Assembly: GCA_907163375.1 (NCBI GenBank)
Contig: CAJQUW010003469.1
Location: 124,001-188,000 of the forward strand
DNA: 64,000 nucleotides
Reading direction: 5' to 3'
Source of the DNA: Prostheceraeus crozeri
Lineage: Eukaryota; Platyhelminthes; Polycladida; Euryleptidae
Position numbers and translations under genes: made by a program. Of the stretch, positions 21,898 through 32,017 are shown piece after piece. The notes beneath the pieces were generated by a model. It was given only the letters and a program-made list of their open reading frames with translations. It was not told the DNA's origin and did no database searches. The number at the start of each line of letters is the position of its first letter. The stretch's first letter is position 1.

Positions 21898-21916
21898 TCA
21901 CATGATGTGTTTTGAA

Positions 21917-22190
21917 TGAGTCATCGCAATGAACTATCGCCCACACTCTTGTCAGTGAAAAGGTCATCAACAAGGTTCTTCGCTTTATGATGAGTCAGCG
22001 CTATTTATAGACATGAAATGATATCCATACACTTGTCGGTGAAAAGGTCACGCTGTCTGACGTGAGGCGCCATCGATGTTGAATGACACGCCCACACACG
22101 TGTCGGTGAAAAGGTTGAACAAGACTGATTAGATTCTTATGACTGGAACTTTACCCCTTCATGAGTCAGAGCTATTTATAGACATGAGTC
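21917..22190 (+). promoter_or_regulatory. Cluster of TGAGTCA, TTTATAG and GTCGGTGAAAAGGT modules
   Basis: GTC(A/G)GTGAAAAGGT occurs at 21951-21964, 22034-22047 and 22102-22115. TGAGTCAGCGCTATTTATAG (21991-22010) and TGAGTCAGAGCTATTTATAG (22163-22182) are near-identical modules with an AP-1-like site 9 bp from a TATA-like box. Further TGAGTCA sites occur at about 21917 and 22185. The repetition suggests regulatory or replication elements; no gene start is seen directly downstream. Confidence 0.4.
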
Positions 22191-22293
22191 AGCAAAGTGG
22201 TTGATGTTTCGTAAGCCGAAGAAATTGTCATGATGTTACATGCGTTGGTGAGGATGTTAACTTACAAACTCGAACATGGTTGACTTCAAATCA

Positions 22294-22374
22294 TCAACTT
22301 TATTTCTAACTTTACAAGCGTCAACTTTATTTCTAACTTTACAAGCGTCAACTTTACTTCTAACTTTACAAACT
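22294..22374 (+). repeat. 27-bp tandem repeat, three units
   Basis: The unit TCAACTTTATTTCTAACTTT plus ACAAGCG repeats at 22294, 22321 and 22348, the last with two changes. Looser copies follow to about 22480. Confidence 0.8.
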
Positions 22375-22884
22375 CTAACATGGTTATGACTTCATTTATA
22401 TTTCACCTATCTTACAATCAGCGACATGGTGATAACTTTATTTCTAACTTACAATCAACAACTTTATTTCTAACCCTACCCATCTTACAAAATGATTAAA
22501 ACTTTTACTTCTGTCTAATGAGTAAGAATCCCATCTTTATGTCAAAAGGAAAACATCACAGTATGTACATGATATGTTAATTCATCAACACAACCGATTT
22601 TCATCACAGCCACATGCAGTTAATACTGATGGTAGCAGAAAACTAAGTTTTTATGGCTCACATCACCGGAGAAAACAAAGTCACTGATAGGCAGGGAGAA
22701 AACAAAGTCACTCATGTGCAGGGAGAAAACAACGTCAGAAAAAACCAGTTGATATGCAAGTCATGATATGAAGTGATCAGGAGTTGGACGCATGTTACAA
22801 GGCACTCACTCACAACACCCCATAGAAAACGCCATGGAGCGAAAAAGCAAAACATCAACCACAACAGAGAGGAAGCATTCATCA

Positions 22885-25800
22885 TCAGACATCGCCGGAC
22901 GGAGGAGGAGAAAGTTTCTGTCTCTTGGGTGGAGGTAGATGAGTGTCTGGATGGCCGTACGGTAATGAGTGGTTAGGACTCATCCAGCATCGCTTGTCTT
23001 CCCAAGCTGAGAGACCTCGTTTCCTAAACGTCGTTCTGACTTGATGCGACTGTGATTTTAAAATGGTCATTTCTACTTTTTTAATTTTAAGAGAATCTAA
23101 AGCATCTTGATAGTCCCTATGTGTCATTTTTCTAACGATTGACTTCGAGATGCCTTTCGCCCGTTATATAGAAAGCTCTGAGGATTTGGCTTCATGGAGT
23201 ACATCTTGGGGCGAAGAAAGATCATCTCTATCTGTTTGCCGGCACACTCATCCTTGAAGCAGCCAAGCTTCGCTTTATTTGAGGTAGAGTAAAGCGGATG
23301 GTCAGTGGGATAGTTGGAACTATCAAACTTGGGTGCTTAATGTTTTAAAATGTCTTCCTGCTTGACTTGGCTCGTGGTTGTCAAAGCTAGGAAGAAGCTG
23401 TCTGTATCACCTACTAATTCCACACGTTGGAGAAGTGGACATGTCTTAAAGTGTGGTAAAATAACTTGTACATTTCTAACTTGGAGTGATCCAAGACAAT
23501 TTTACCGACATAAATGGGCTTACAAAGTTCTACTTTAGATTTTAACATTTTTAAACCAGTGATGTCTTCGGAAATGACATCATGGTGGCAAAACAACGGC
23601 GAGCGACATAGCTTGATACTCGTTTCCGGATCAGTTACGATACGATAGTCCATGCGCTTTCTTACATCCTCAATGGTTTTACCAAAGAGGGCATTATTCT
23701 TCAATTTAAAGAAGTCCTTTTCGAAAGGATTCTTGGATTCAGCCCGTTTCTTACTATTAAATTCTATATACGGTTTTAGAAAGGGCTTCTGCCTAAACTG
23801 GATAGCGCGATGGACTTTGTCAAGTCGTATCCCCATACCCAGATAGAATTTGAGGATGGAATAGTGCACGATGTAATGCTGTTTGTTCAATTGGGTGAGC
23901 AACAACTTCCAGAACATATCTGGACTGACTATGCCAGATTCGCGTGCGAGAGGAAAATCAACGTTCCTATTCTTAATACAGTCTGGATAGATGAGGTCGA
24001 CTTCAGATAAATAACCTATGTCGGCCTCATCTCCCAGTGCCATGATGTGTGCTGGATTTGAGAAGTGGTCAATGTCATGGGGCTCTACCCATTGGAAGTC
24101 AGACTGTGGCAAAGGTTTGGAGAGTGCACTCCCATACAAGTTATTTTGGTCTATGTACATTAAATGCGTGGTCGATCCTATGTCTTGGGTGCTGTTGACA
24201 ACATGTTTGTTAACAAATGTCAAGCCACCCCTAATACCACGTTCAAATAACGTGTACATTTCTGCATCTTGCATTGAATGAATGCTCTCTTTCGTCATCT
24301 TGAAGGCTGAGAAATAGGACAGACCCGGCAGACTAACAACATGAACGGGGTCTAAGGCGTCCTGTTCTAATGTGACTTTCCTAAAAGTCTGAAACACGTC
24401 AGCCAACAGATAGACGTCTAATTTTAAGTAGGCAAGCATGTAGTCACCAAGCGTGCGGCACCTAAATTCTAACCATTCTTGCTCTGCATGCCTATAATCA
24501 TCCAGCGAACAGTCCTCACCCGTCAAATCATTTTTAAATTTATCGATGGACGGAAGGGATGTTTCTTTCAATGTATACATTGAACTAAAATAACTATAAG
24601 GAAACACCCCTTTCCGTAGTATCAGACTGTCACTTATGTTGGGATAGTCTTTCCTTAAATGTTGAGTGAGGGGAAGTGTTTCTAAATTATTAGCCAACGC
24701 GGCTAAGGAAGAAGACATAAACTGCAAACTGTCTAGAAACTTTATCTCATAGAAGACAGGCTTCCCCTCCTTTGTCTTATCGACTTGGACTTTAGCAGTG
24801 ATGCACATAAATTTTTCCTTACTTTGTGCAATCACTTTGGATGACCAGGATTTCATTTTACCGAATCCATGGCGAATGATGATGTGAGCATCATAACATT
24901 TAAAGTTATGGAAGATGACGGGGAGCGTTCGCCGTTAGAGCCTAAGTTTCATATTGCATTTACTGCATAAGGCAGACCTAAATTTACCACTGAGATGGCA
25001 ATGGTCCCTCACTTTCTTATGTTGCTGATCATCAAAGGATGAACAGCAGCGGGGACATTCCGTGTTCCTATCAAATTTGATTTTATCGGCTTCTGTGAAG
25101 CACATGGGTTTCCTAGTCAGCTCCGTTTCATACCGTTGATGAAAACGGGCTTTCCTATCTAAAAAGTTGAGGAAGTTTTTAACGCACTCCTCGCCTTGCC
25201 ACACGCATTTTATTTTGGTTCCTATAATATGGATGCCAAACTTCATAACAGGCAATGGCTGCTGGCTCATGACTTAGATCTTGTTCAATATAACATTCAA
25301 TGTCTGCATAGATGGTACATATGGGACTGAGCTCATTGCCGTTTTCCTCATACCTATAAAATTTATCTTTGGGCATGACTTCCATTTGAAGTTTACCCCG
25401 AGAGCACCACTCGTAATGTTGTTCAAAATATGGTTTAGATGTGAAACGCCGTGTGCAGCGATCACAGTAGTAGAAATTATCCCTATAGGTTGCTTGATGA
25501 TGGTATAACTTTGAAATTTTAGGAATGCCACAATAATGCCATTCTGGGTGGTTGTCGCTATAGACTAGGAGGAGATTGACAACCCGGTCGAAGTTACTTT
25601 GGCGATTATTATACCTAACGCCCTTCAGACCTTTTTCCCAGAGATGGACGACAATCCTAATGTTATTCAATTTTTCAAATTGGGCGATGCCTTTAAAATC
25701 TATTGTGTTGACATCTAACCCATCAAACTTAAGCTCATCCTCCCATTCACAATACTTGGTGACTCTTTGACGATGCATGCCTATATCATTATAGTGAAGA

Positions 25801-26368
25801 ATGGAGAGGACGGCGTACTTGAAACACTGGGACTGACACTCTACATTGATGACAGCCTTTTTGTCAGCCAGTGCTTTGGGGAGGGTGAAACAACCACTCC
25901 CTTGTAAATTTTCTAAAAGATTGATTTTGATGTCTACCTTCTCTATCCCATCAAAGACCAGACCGCTGTCTCTTTCATTAAATTTATTTAAGTTGCTGAC
26001 GAGATAGGTCGCATGTCTCTCTATCCACTCGTTCACATCACCTATGAGATCAGCAGCACAGGAGGCTATCCTAATGGTCACAGTGGACTCTACTTCTCCC
26101 GTGCTACTGTCTACCTTATTGAAACGAGCAGTGAGATAGAACATGCCCTTAAGTAAAAACCTATCTAATCTCGCCAACATTTGATGAATTAAGCCTATAT
26201 TATTCATCAAGAAAGGATGAATGTCTTGTACAGCTTCAGAGCTTTCTAAATCATAGTCGCGAACGAGCCTCTCAAGGGAAAACTTGCTCAGCCTTAGAGT
26301 GACGTTGTTGTCTGTGTAAAGCTCAGTGGAATGTGTGTGACAGAGTGTGTGCGAAGAAAGAACAAACT
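22885..26368 (-). pseudogene. pPolB: Type-B DNA polymerase, protein-primed family, main exon with breaks
   Basis: The minus-strand frames in order cover a full family-B polymerase. An N-terminal domain shared with family 1 is followed by a CFTLPKALADKKAVINV linker region. Exonuclease motifs follow: YADIECYIE, HNFKCYDAH and YLKLDVYLLADVF. The polymerase motifs are YIDQNNLYG (A), KLKNNALFGKT (B) and GDTDS (C), then LRPKMYS near the C-terminus. Breaks are a frameshift near 25190-25260, TAA at 24935-24937, a frameshift near 23415, TAA at 23337-23339 and a frameshift near 23160. The protein-primed subgroup is the one found in Polintons, adenoviruses and bidnaviruses. This copy cannot give a full-length enzyme as it stands. 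Upstream coding exons are listed separately. Confidence 0.85.
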
Positions 26369-26458
26369 CTGTAGGAAAGGTCTTCTGTCACGAAGAACAG
26401 GAAAAGCCGACGTGCGATGAAGGATGCTTCCTACCTGATGACGTTGGTTGCCTCACAC

Positions 26459-27646
26459 TGCCACAGGAACCGCCTTCGATGTGGACTCGCAAGTTGGTGC
26501 TGTTGTAGAACGTGCGTCCACAACCTTCACACTTGGGCCGTTGAGGGATGGGTCGACGCTTTCCTCCCCTGCAGGCATGACCAGCGGTGTGACGTCTCAC
26601 ATTGTAGGCTGAGGCGAAGACCCTGTCACACCGCTGGCATCGAAAGTCCTCCACTTCGACTTCAATCTCCCTCTCCTCTCCGACTATCTCTAACTCCTGT
26701 TCCTCCAACAGTCCACCGACTTGACGGAGAGGAGAGGGAGGTCGACCGCTGCAGGTGGTGGTGGTGGCGATGCAGGGATGATGAGGCAGGAGGGAACGTT
26801 GCCGTCCTAGAGGTAGGCCGCCAGATCTGTTGAGAAAAAGAGATTAGTAACATGATCAACATTTCAAGTTTGAAATCTTATCCCCCTATTTCCCAATCAT
26901 GGATACTTACCATCTAAGGACTGCAACTCCGGCAGCAGCGATGGACGCGGAGGAGGTAGGAGTGGGACGCGGGTCGAAGGTGGAAGGGTCCTTGGCTTCG
27001 GTGTCGGAAGGATGTGGTGACGGGGAGCAGTGACTGGCACAGGTACCGGTGCTGGCGACGGTGGAGGTTGGACAATGGCCGAGGTCGGTGGATGGTAGGG
27101 AGTTGTTTGGTTGGTAGTGGTGGTGGAGCGGGAAGGTAGGGCCGGAATTTCGTCATTAAATCTCCGCCTCGCGGCTTCCTCCCACTTCTTCATATTCGCC
27201 AAGTCTGTAGATAGGGAAAAGAGATGAGATTAGAGGTTGCGGAGACAACAATGATGGAGAGCAAGCTATACGAACACAGATGTGCTAAAACATGACATTC
27301 CAACTCTCATAGGTGAGGGTACTTACACTTTCCAAGCCGCTCGTAAGCTTGCCCGATTGCTCCTTGGGGAACGGGTCATGCACTGAAAAAGAATGACAGC
27401 AAAGATAAGCAGAGCTAAAATTTGGATTCGGTTTAAACATGAGCAAAATAAGGGAGTGGCTCTTGATTTCAATGAGAATGTGTACCCTAATGATGTTAGT
27501 AATAGAATCAACCTTAATACAAATACTTACATTGCTCGATGGTAGCCTTCTCCATCTCAGCAGATATGCGGTAATTTTCAATTTTTGCGAATTCCATGAT
27601 GGACAGTCGATTGTAGATGATTAATGGTAGGCATAAACTTCAATCA
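26459..27646 (-). CDS. 5' exons of the polymerase gene with C2H2 zinc fingers
   Basis: Likely exons are 27531-27646 (ATG at 27597), 27327-27382, 26911-27204 and 26459 to about 26826. Each is bounded by clear GTAAGT donors and pyrimidine-rich CAG acceptors. They encode a short N-terminus, a proline-rich stretch and two fingers: CQRCDRVF (C-x2-C-x12-H-x3-H) and CEGCGRTF (C-x2-C-x12-H-x5-C). A TGA at 26388-26390 follows the fingers, but a 90-bp intron (26369-26458) would remove it and keep the frame into the polymerase. Two junctions need secondary splice sites to stay in phase. Zinc fingers ahead of such polymerases are known in invertebrate genomes. Confidence 0.6.
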
Positions 27647-28053
27647 CTGAAAAGGAAAATGAGAATCGTTTCATTTGCCTAGTCAACGTTTATCATGGGA
27701 ACAATCATTGAAGTGACATCTAATGAATTACATTTCACTCTACTCCATGTCATAAAGACTAACCTTTGTCGAATGGCTGAAGTACTCTGACCTGGCGAGA
27801 GAAAGCATCACGTTGAGTATGAAGTCGAACGCCCAACATGAGCAACGGCTCAGAGGTTTCGGTCTAACAAACGACGAACATCCCGTGCAACACAATCCCT
27901 CTACGGCAGTACCCGCCGTCCCGAAGGAACGCTCGAGCAAAGGAGGTATTACAGCGATGATATGTTTTATGAGCAGAAGATGTGATAGCAAGAGACTATT
28001 CAACTTGATAGCAAGTCAAAACAACCTGCTAGCAGGAGCTCACCGACACTCAC
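27647..28053 (-). promoter_or_regulatory. Leader intron of the polymerase unit with GATAGCAA motifs
   Basis: The donor CAAG|GTGAGTG (intron from 28053) and the acceptor CTTTTCAG (to 27647) delimit an intron ahead of the first coding exon. It holds GATAGCAA at 27984-27991 and 28007-28014, which read GCTATC on the transcribed strand. The same motif lies in the other leader introns of the element. Confidence 0.55.
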
Positions 28054-28144
28054 CTTGTGAAAGATAAATGTGAAGAGCAGAGCTGATACACTGCCTTTTA
28101 TAAGATTTTCCTAAGCGGTGAATGGATCAGACCTCTCGTCCAAT
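28054..28144 (-). promoter_or_regulatory. Promoter of the polymerase unit
   Basis: On the minus strand an inverted CCAAT (28140-28144) is followed by TATAAAAG (28095-28104). A leader of about 20 bp ends at the donor at 28054. CCAAT-TATA spacing (about 40 bp) matches the first plus-strand unit. The plus-strand gene at 28243 starts divergently 100 bp away. Confidence 0.6.
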
Positions 28145-28242
28145 CACAGACGAGCTAGAGTTCCCGATGTGCGCACGCACATTTGTAACGCGTTCTTGAA
28201 ATCGTGTTGTTTACAACATGATGTTTAGCAATAGACTCAACT

Positions 28243-28695
28243 ATGGCACCTGAAGTCAATACATTGAAACATGATGATTGTACGATTCGTTGTCATCAAG
28301 AGAGCTTCGGAGGCTTAATACAAGATTACATCCTTGAGTTTCAAAGGGAGGAGACAGAATTGGAAGCATGTTTAGACTACACACGAAAAATATTTACGGA
28401 GTTGATATCTTATTTCAAAGACAGTCTGATCAAGGCTCATTTAATTGCACATGTCAATTACATTCATTTTCCACCAGGTGAAGTAGCGGGAAGTGTTGAT
28501 TTTCAATTTCCTTCCTATGGACAAGAATATATTACTGATGCTTCTGAGTTTTATACACGACACCTGTGGAAGATTATTTCTCGGATGGACAACTTCCATG
28601 GTTACGGCGATCATTTGCTTCTGAATAAAATATACCATATTGTCATTGCTATTAGTAAAGTGGGTTTCAATGATGTTAAATCAAAGACCAAATAA
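28243..28695 (+). CDS. Polymerase-N-domain paralogue 3 (family 1)
   Basis: A frame of 150 residues starts at ATG 28243 and ends just before AATAAAG (about 28692), with no breaks. It aligns with the other family 1 copies: IRCHQESFGGLIQDYI against LRFHRQSLRGVIRDYI, FYTRHLWKI against FYQRQMAKI, and a final KIYHIVIAISKV strand. It lies head-to-head with the polymerase promoter, so the two may be controlled together. Its function is unknown. It may bind the same partner as the N-terminal domain of the polymerase (inference). Confidence 0.7.
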   Translation: MAPEVNTLKHDDCTIRCHQESFGGLIQDYILEFQREETELEACLDYTRKIFTELISYFKDSLIKAHLIAHVNYIHFPPGEVAGSVDFQFPSYGQEYITDASEFYTRHLWKIISRMDNFHGYGDHLLLNKIYHIVIAISKVGFNDVKSKTK

Positions 28696-28899
28696 AGTAT
28701 TTTTCATGACACTTGTGTTGTGCTTAACTTTCTAGGGCTGTGGTGAACACTGTTTTCATATAATATTCTAAACTCTGTCTTACTGCAGTAGAAAACTCCT
28801 TTTAGTAAACCTGATGAAGCTTATCTAACAGTTATGGAGTTTGAATATTCTAATTGGGAAAAATTTGACGACTGTCTCCAATAAAACTTTCTAACACTG

Positions 28900-29540
28900 A
28901 AAGTAAGTTACAAGACAATCTACACTGTGCAGTAAAACCTTCTAAAACTTTCCAGTGCTGTGATGAGTTCGGTCAGTCATACAACTTCGATGATTAAACT
29001 TGATTTTCACAAACGTGCGTCGCGGTAAAAACTATTTGACTACACTAACGCTTGCATTTCATGACATGTGTGTTTCATTAAACGTCATGATCAAACTTTT
29101 CTAACTATACATCAACCTGTGTTGCAGTAAAACTTATACAAACCATGATACGCTTTCTGACGACACTCACGAATAAACGTCATGATCAAACTTTACTTTC
29201 TCAAACGGGTGTCGCGGTAATATTATTTGACTACACTAACGCTTACATTTCATAACACTTGTGTTTCATAAAACATCATGATCAAACTTTTCTAGCTATA
29301 CATCAACCTGTGCTGCAGTAAAACCTTTGTACAACATGATAAAGTTTCTGACTAGACTTATGAATAAACGTCATGATCAAACTTTCTAACTATACATCAA
29401 CCTGTGTTGCAATGAAACTTTTGTACAACATGATAAAGTTTCTGACTAGACTTACGAATGAACGTCATGATCAAACTTTCTAACTATACATCAACCTGTG
29501 TTGCAATGAAACTTTTGTACAACATGATAAAGTTTCTGAC
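28900..29540 (+). repeat. Degenerate 94-bp tandem array
   Basis: AAACGTCATGATCAAACTTT recurs at about 29078, 29172, 29270, 29363 and 29457, spaced 94-96 bp. Accompanying pieces are CAACCTGTGTTGCA and ACAACATGATAAAGTTTCTG. No gene lies within. The array separates family 1 copy 3 from the right-hand minus-strand gene. Confidence 0.8.
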
Positions 29541-29769
29541 GACACTGACAAGAGCTTCTTCACTAGCGAAGAGAGAAATCTGTGATGTGTTGCGTGTGGC
29601 GCAAGGGTGGCCTCCCATTTCATTCCATTCATCATTTTTCTTTCCCTCTGCATTCCATATCCGAAGATATTTGGCGGGCTGGGGATCGCTTTAGCTGCAT
29701 TAGAAGATTGGCCCTTAAAAGAGCCCATTGGTCGTTCTCCGTCCACCGACACTCACTTCTGCAAAATCT

Positions 29770-30039
29770 CTGAAAGAAAAAGAATAGGAGATTCGAGGCG
29801 GCAAGGAAATGATCATGTTGAGGAAACTTACTGGGCAACTTCTTCCGAACTTTTCGGACGACGAAGTCCTCCAGCTCTCCAGTGATGTTCAAATTCATAT
29901 GTAGACACCGGACTCCGTCGCCCTCATAGCATTGCTGAGTCACATTGGGGTCGTCGGTGATTGTGGGGACGTCAGATATATTACTTTGGAAGAGGGGAAG
30001 ATGGACTTCATACACTCTTCTTTTTCTACTCTTCAGACA
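29770..30039 (-). other. Possible in-frame continuation and small intron of the 30040 gene
   Basis: After the TAG at 30040-30042 the same frame stays open to a good donor, CCCA|GTAAGT (intron from 29831). A pyrimidine-rich acceptor, TTCTTTTTCTTTCAG, lies at about 29770. This suggests the TAG may be a mutation in a longer gene. The continuation includes NLNITGELEDFVVRKVRKKLP. The next exon cannot be fixed. GTGAGTGTCGGTG just beyond (29745-29757) repeats the donor context of the polymerase leader. Confidence 0.35.
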
Positions 30040-30864
30040 CTAATGCAGTCGCTCAACTTCACCCGCCAACCTCTTATTTATGTCCTTCACCTCCTCCGTC
30101 TCCTTCACCACGCTTCGCATCCGCTCTGTCTCTTTATCCTTCCTCGACAAACTCGCCTGCAAACTCTCCACCAAACCTGCCTTCCTCATCAACTCGCTCC
30201 TTTCCGCAATCCATTCCTTCTCCTTCTTTCTCATGCTCTCCAACTCTTCCCTCGTTGCCCTATGCCCCTCAACCTTCACCGTCAGCTCTTCATTCTCCTT
30301 CAAAACTTTTCTATTAACACTTTCCAACCCCATAATGCGATCCTTCATCCTTACAAATGCCTCCGTATCATACTCCTCTTCCCGCCGTGGCGATGACGCT
30401 GCCATCGGCTTACCCACTTCCTTCCCCTCCCCCTCCAGATCACCGATATCCCCAAACAAATCCTCAATCACCTTATCCAAATCAACATCAACCTTCTTGT
30501 TCATTTTCGCTCTCAACTCAACTTCATCACTAGCCTTCGTCACCACTTTCTCCCCAACCACGTCCTCAATAGTTGCCACCGCCTTCCTCACCTCTTCCCT
30601 TTCCAACAACTCTCCCTCAAACCACTCCTTGAACCCTGCCATAGCTATATTGCCACTTGGACACTCGTTGTGATCCTTAATAAACGTCACCTCATTCCCT
30701 TCCCCACATACCACCCGATGATGCACGCACACTCTCAACAACACCTCTCTCATATGCGCGCCCACCGTCCCCTCTTTCATGTGCTTCTTCAGCTCACTGC
30801 CTCTGGCAATCTTGCCGCAACTGCATTTGCCAACAAGCATTCTAGCATTGCCTGATTTCTTCAT
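30040..30864 (-). CDS. Cysteine-rich and coiled-coil protein
   Basis: Predicted 274 residues from ATG 30864, directly after the acceptor TCTATCTTTACAG. The N-terminal third has cysteines and histidines (GKCSCGK, then HM...HM, CVHHRVVC) that could bind zinc. The middle is acidic. The C-terminal half, from about residue 175, is a strongly charged heptad-like helix rich in E, K and R, as in a coiled coil. I do not recognise a family. The gene has its own TATA promoter and leader intron and may once have extended beyond its TAG stop. A structural or DNA-organising role is possible but only inferred. Confidence 0.6.
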   Translation of the reverse strand: MKKSGNARMLVGKCSCGKIARGSELKKHMKEGTVGAHMREVLLRVCVHHRVVCGEGNEVTFIKDHNECPSGNIAMAGFKEWFEGELLEREEVRKAVATIEDVVGEKVVTKASDEVELRAKMNKKVDVDLDKVIEDLFGDIGDLEGEGKEVGKPMAASSPRREEEYDTEAFVRMKDRIMGLESVNRKVLKENEELTVKVEGHRATREELESMRKKEKEWIAERSELMRKAGLVESLQASLSRKDKETERMRSVVKETEEVKDINKRLAGEVERLH

Positions 30865-30871
30865 GATAATT

Positions 30872-31109
30872 CTGTAAAGATAGAGTAAAATTTGATAGCA
30901 AGTGTTTATAGGATACTACTTGCTGATATGCATTGAAAGACATTTGATAGCAAACGTTGGAATAAAATCATCAACCAAATTTAAAGAGTATGATTACTAG
31001 CTTTATCCTAAATCCCAAAGTTTGATAGCAAACCTTGTCAGAGCACTCACCGTTCGTCTTGCAACTTGAAACAGGAGTGAATACTAGAGAAAAGTCGCGG
31101 TTTATATAA
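30872..31109 (-). promoter_or_regulatory. Promoter and leader intron of the coiled-coil gene
   Basis: A TATA box (TTATATAAAC on the minus strand, 31102-31109) is followed by a leader that ends at the donor AACG|GTGAGTG. The intron 30872-31050 (179 bp) contains GATAGCAA three times (30894-30901, 30946-30953, 31024-31031), read as TTGCTATC on the transcript. A fourth copy lies upstream of the TATA box (31368-31375). Confidence 0.65.
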
Positions 31110-32017
31110 CCAGGGAGCACAAAGCCATGATTCAGACCTTCCTTATTTGGTCATGCTTTTGACTTGACAACAGCAGTTTTACCATGTATGGGCATCGGCA
31201 GTCACCGTGCTTTCCGTTACCAACTCCCAACACAAAGACGGATTCTCCTATGACGCGAAAAGGTTTGACGTCAATGCTTACAGTAACCGTCCCATTTTTA
31301 CCAAGTTACAATGACAAACGATAGACGTTGCCAAGCCTGAGTTACTGAGGCTAGACGAAGAAGGCCTGATAGCAAGCCAGCAACCGTTTGGGTGTTAAGC
31401 TCTTGAATCCGTTACAGGCATTACTCAGAGGGGATCTTATCCCAGCTCCAAGGCCTCGACCCGCAAATCCAACCTCGAGCGGACAGAGCGTGCGTCATAT
31501 CACTGTGTTGGTATCCGGGCCCATGTTTTGACATGAAAACCGGTGGAGTTATTTACAAGAGGAAACGACCCAAGTCACACAGACTCATAAACGACTACTT
31601 TTTATTCAAAAACTTTAATTATTATCATTAAATATGAATTTAAATTTTTCAGTAATTTAGTACTACTCATAAAACGTTTATAAGTAGTCTGTCACCTACA
31701 GCACAGCAAGAGCTGTCGAATGTTTTTTGAATCAAGTCTAAAGGACTTGTAGAAGCAATGTTATAGCCGTTTGAAGATTTCGGCCTACTATCATCAAATG
31801 GTCAGTCATGCTATACTGACTAACCTATAAGTCTGACACCTTAGCTGATATCAGCAATGGAAAGTCAGAAGTCCGATATCGGAACTCAAGAGAAACGACT
31901 TACCTGTAGTCAGTTTCTCAACTTAGTGAAATTCCTCTCCCGATCCCGTTCTTATATACTCTGTGAATATGCAATCGGCAATCCATGCAGGGGGGTCAGA
32001 ACATTGTCACAAATTTG
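31110..32017. other. Spacer between the coiled-coil promoter and the right TIR
   Basis: No gene is visible in about 900 bp. Apart from the GATAGCAA motif near 31368 there is no obvious repeat. The stretch ends where the right inverted repeat begins. Confidence 0.55.

Larger units (their letters stand above)
21898..22884. other. Spacer between convergent genes, rich in short repeats
   Basis: No gene is visible between the TBP homologue and the 3' end of the polymerase. The stretch contains repeated GTCGGTGAAAAGGT and TGAGTCA modules (21917-22190) and a 27-bp tandem array (22294-22374). AT-rich derivatives of the latter continue to about 22480. The GGGAGAAAACAAAGTCACT motif recurs near 22680-22740. 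Confidence 0.6.

Noticed and set aside
26417..26833. 138-residue plus-strand frame over the zinc-finger exon
   Set aside because: The minus strand has two C2H2-type fingers and splice sites here; the plus frame is its shadow.
30080..30673. 197-residue serine-rich plus-strand frame
   Set aside because: It is the complement of the coiled-coil gene's charged helix. Serine and threonine richness is the usual antisense product of such codons.
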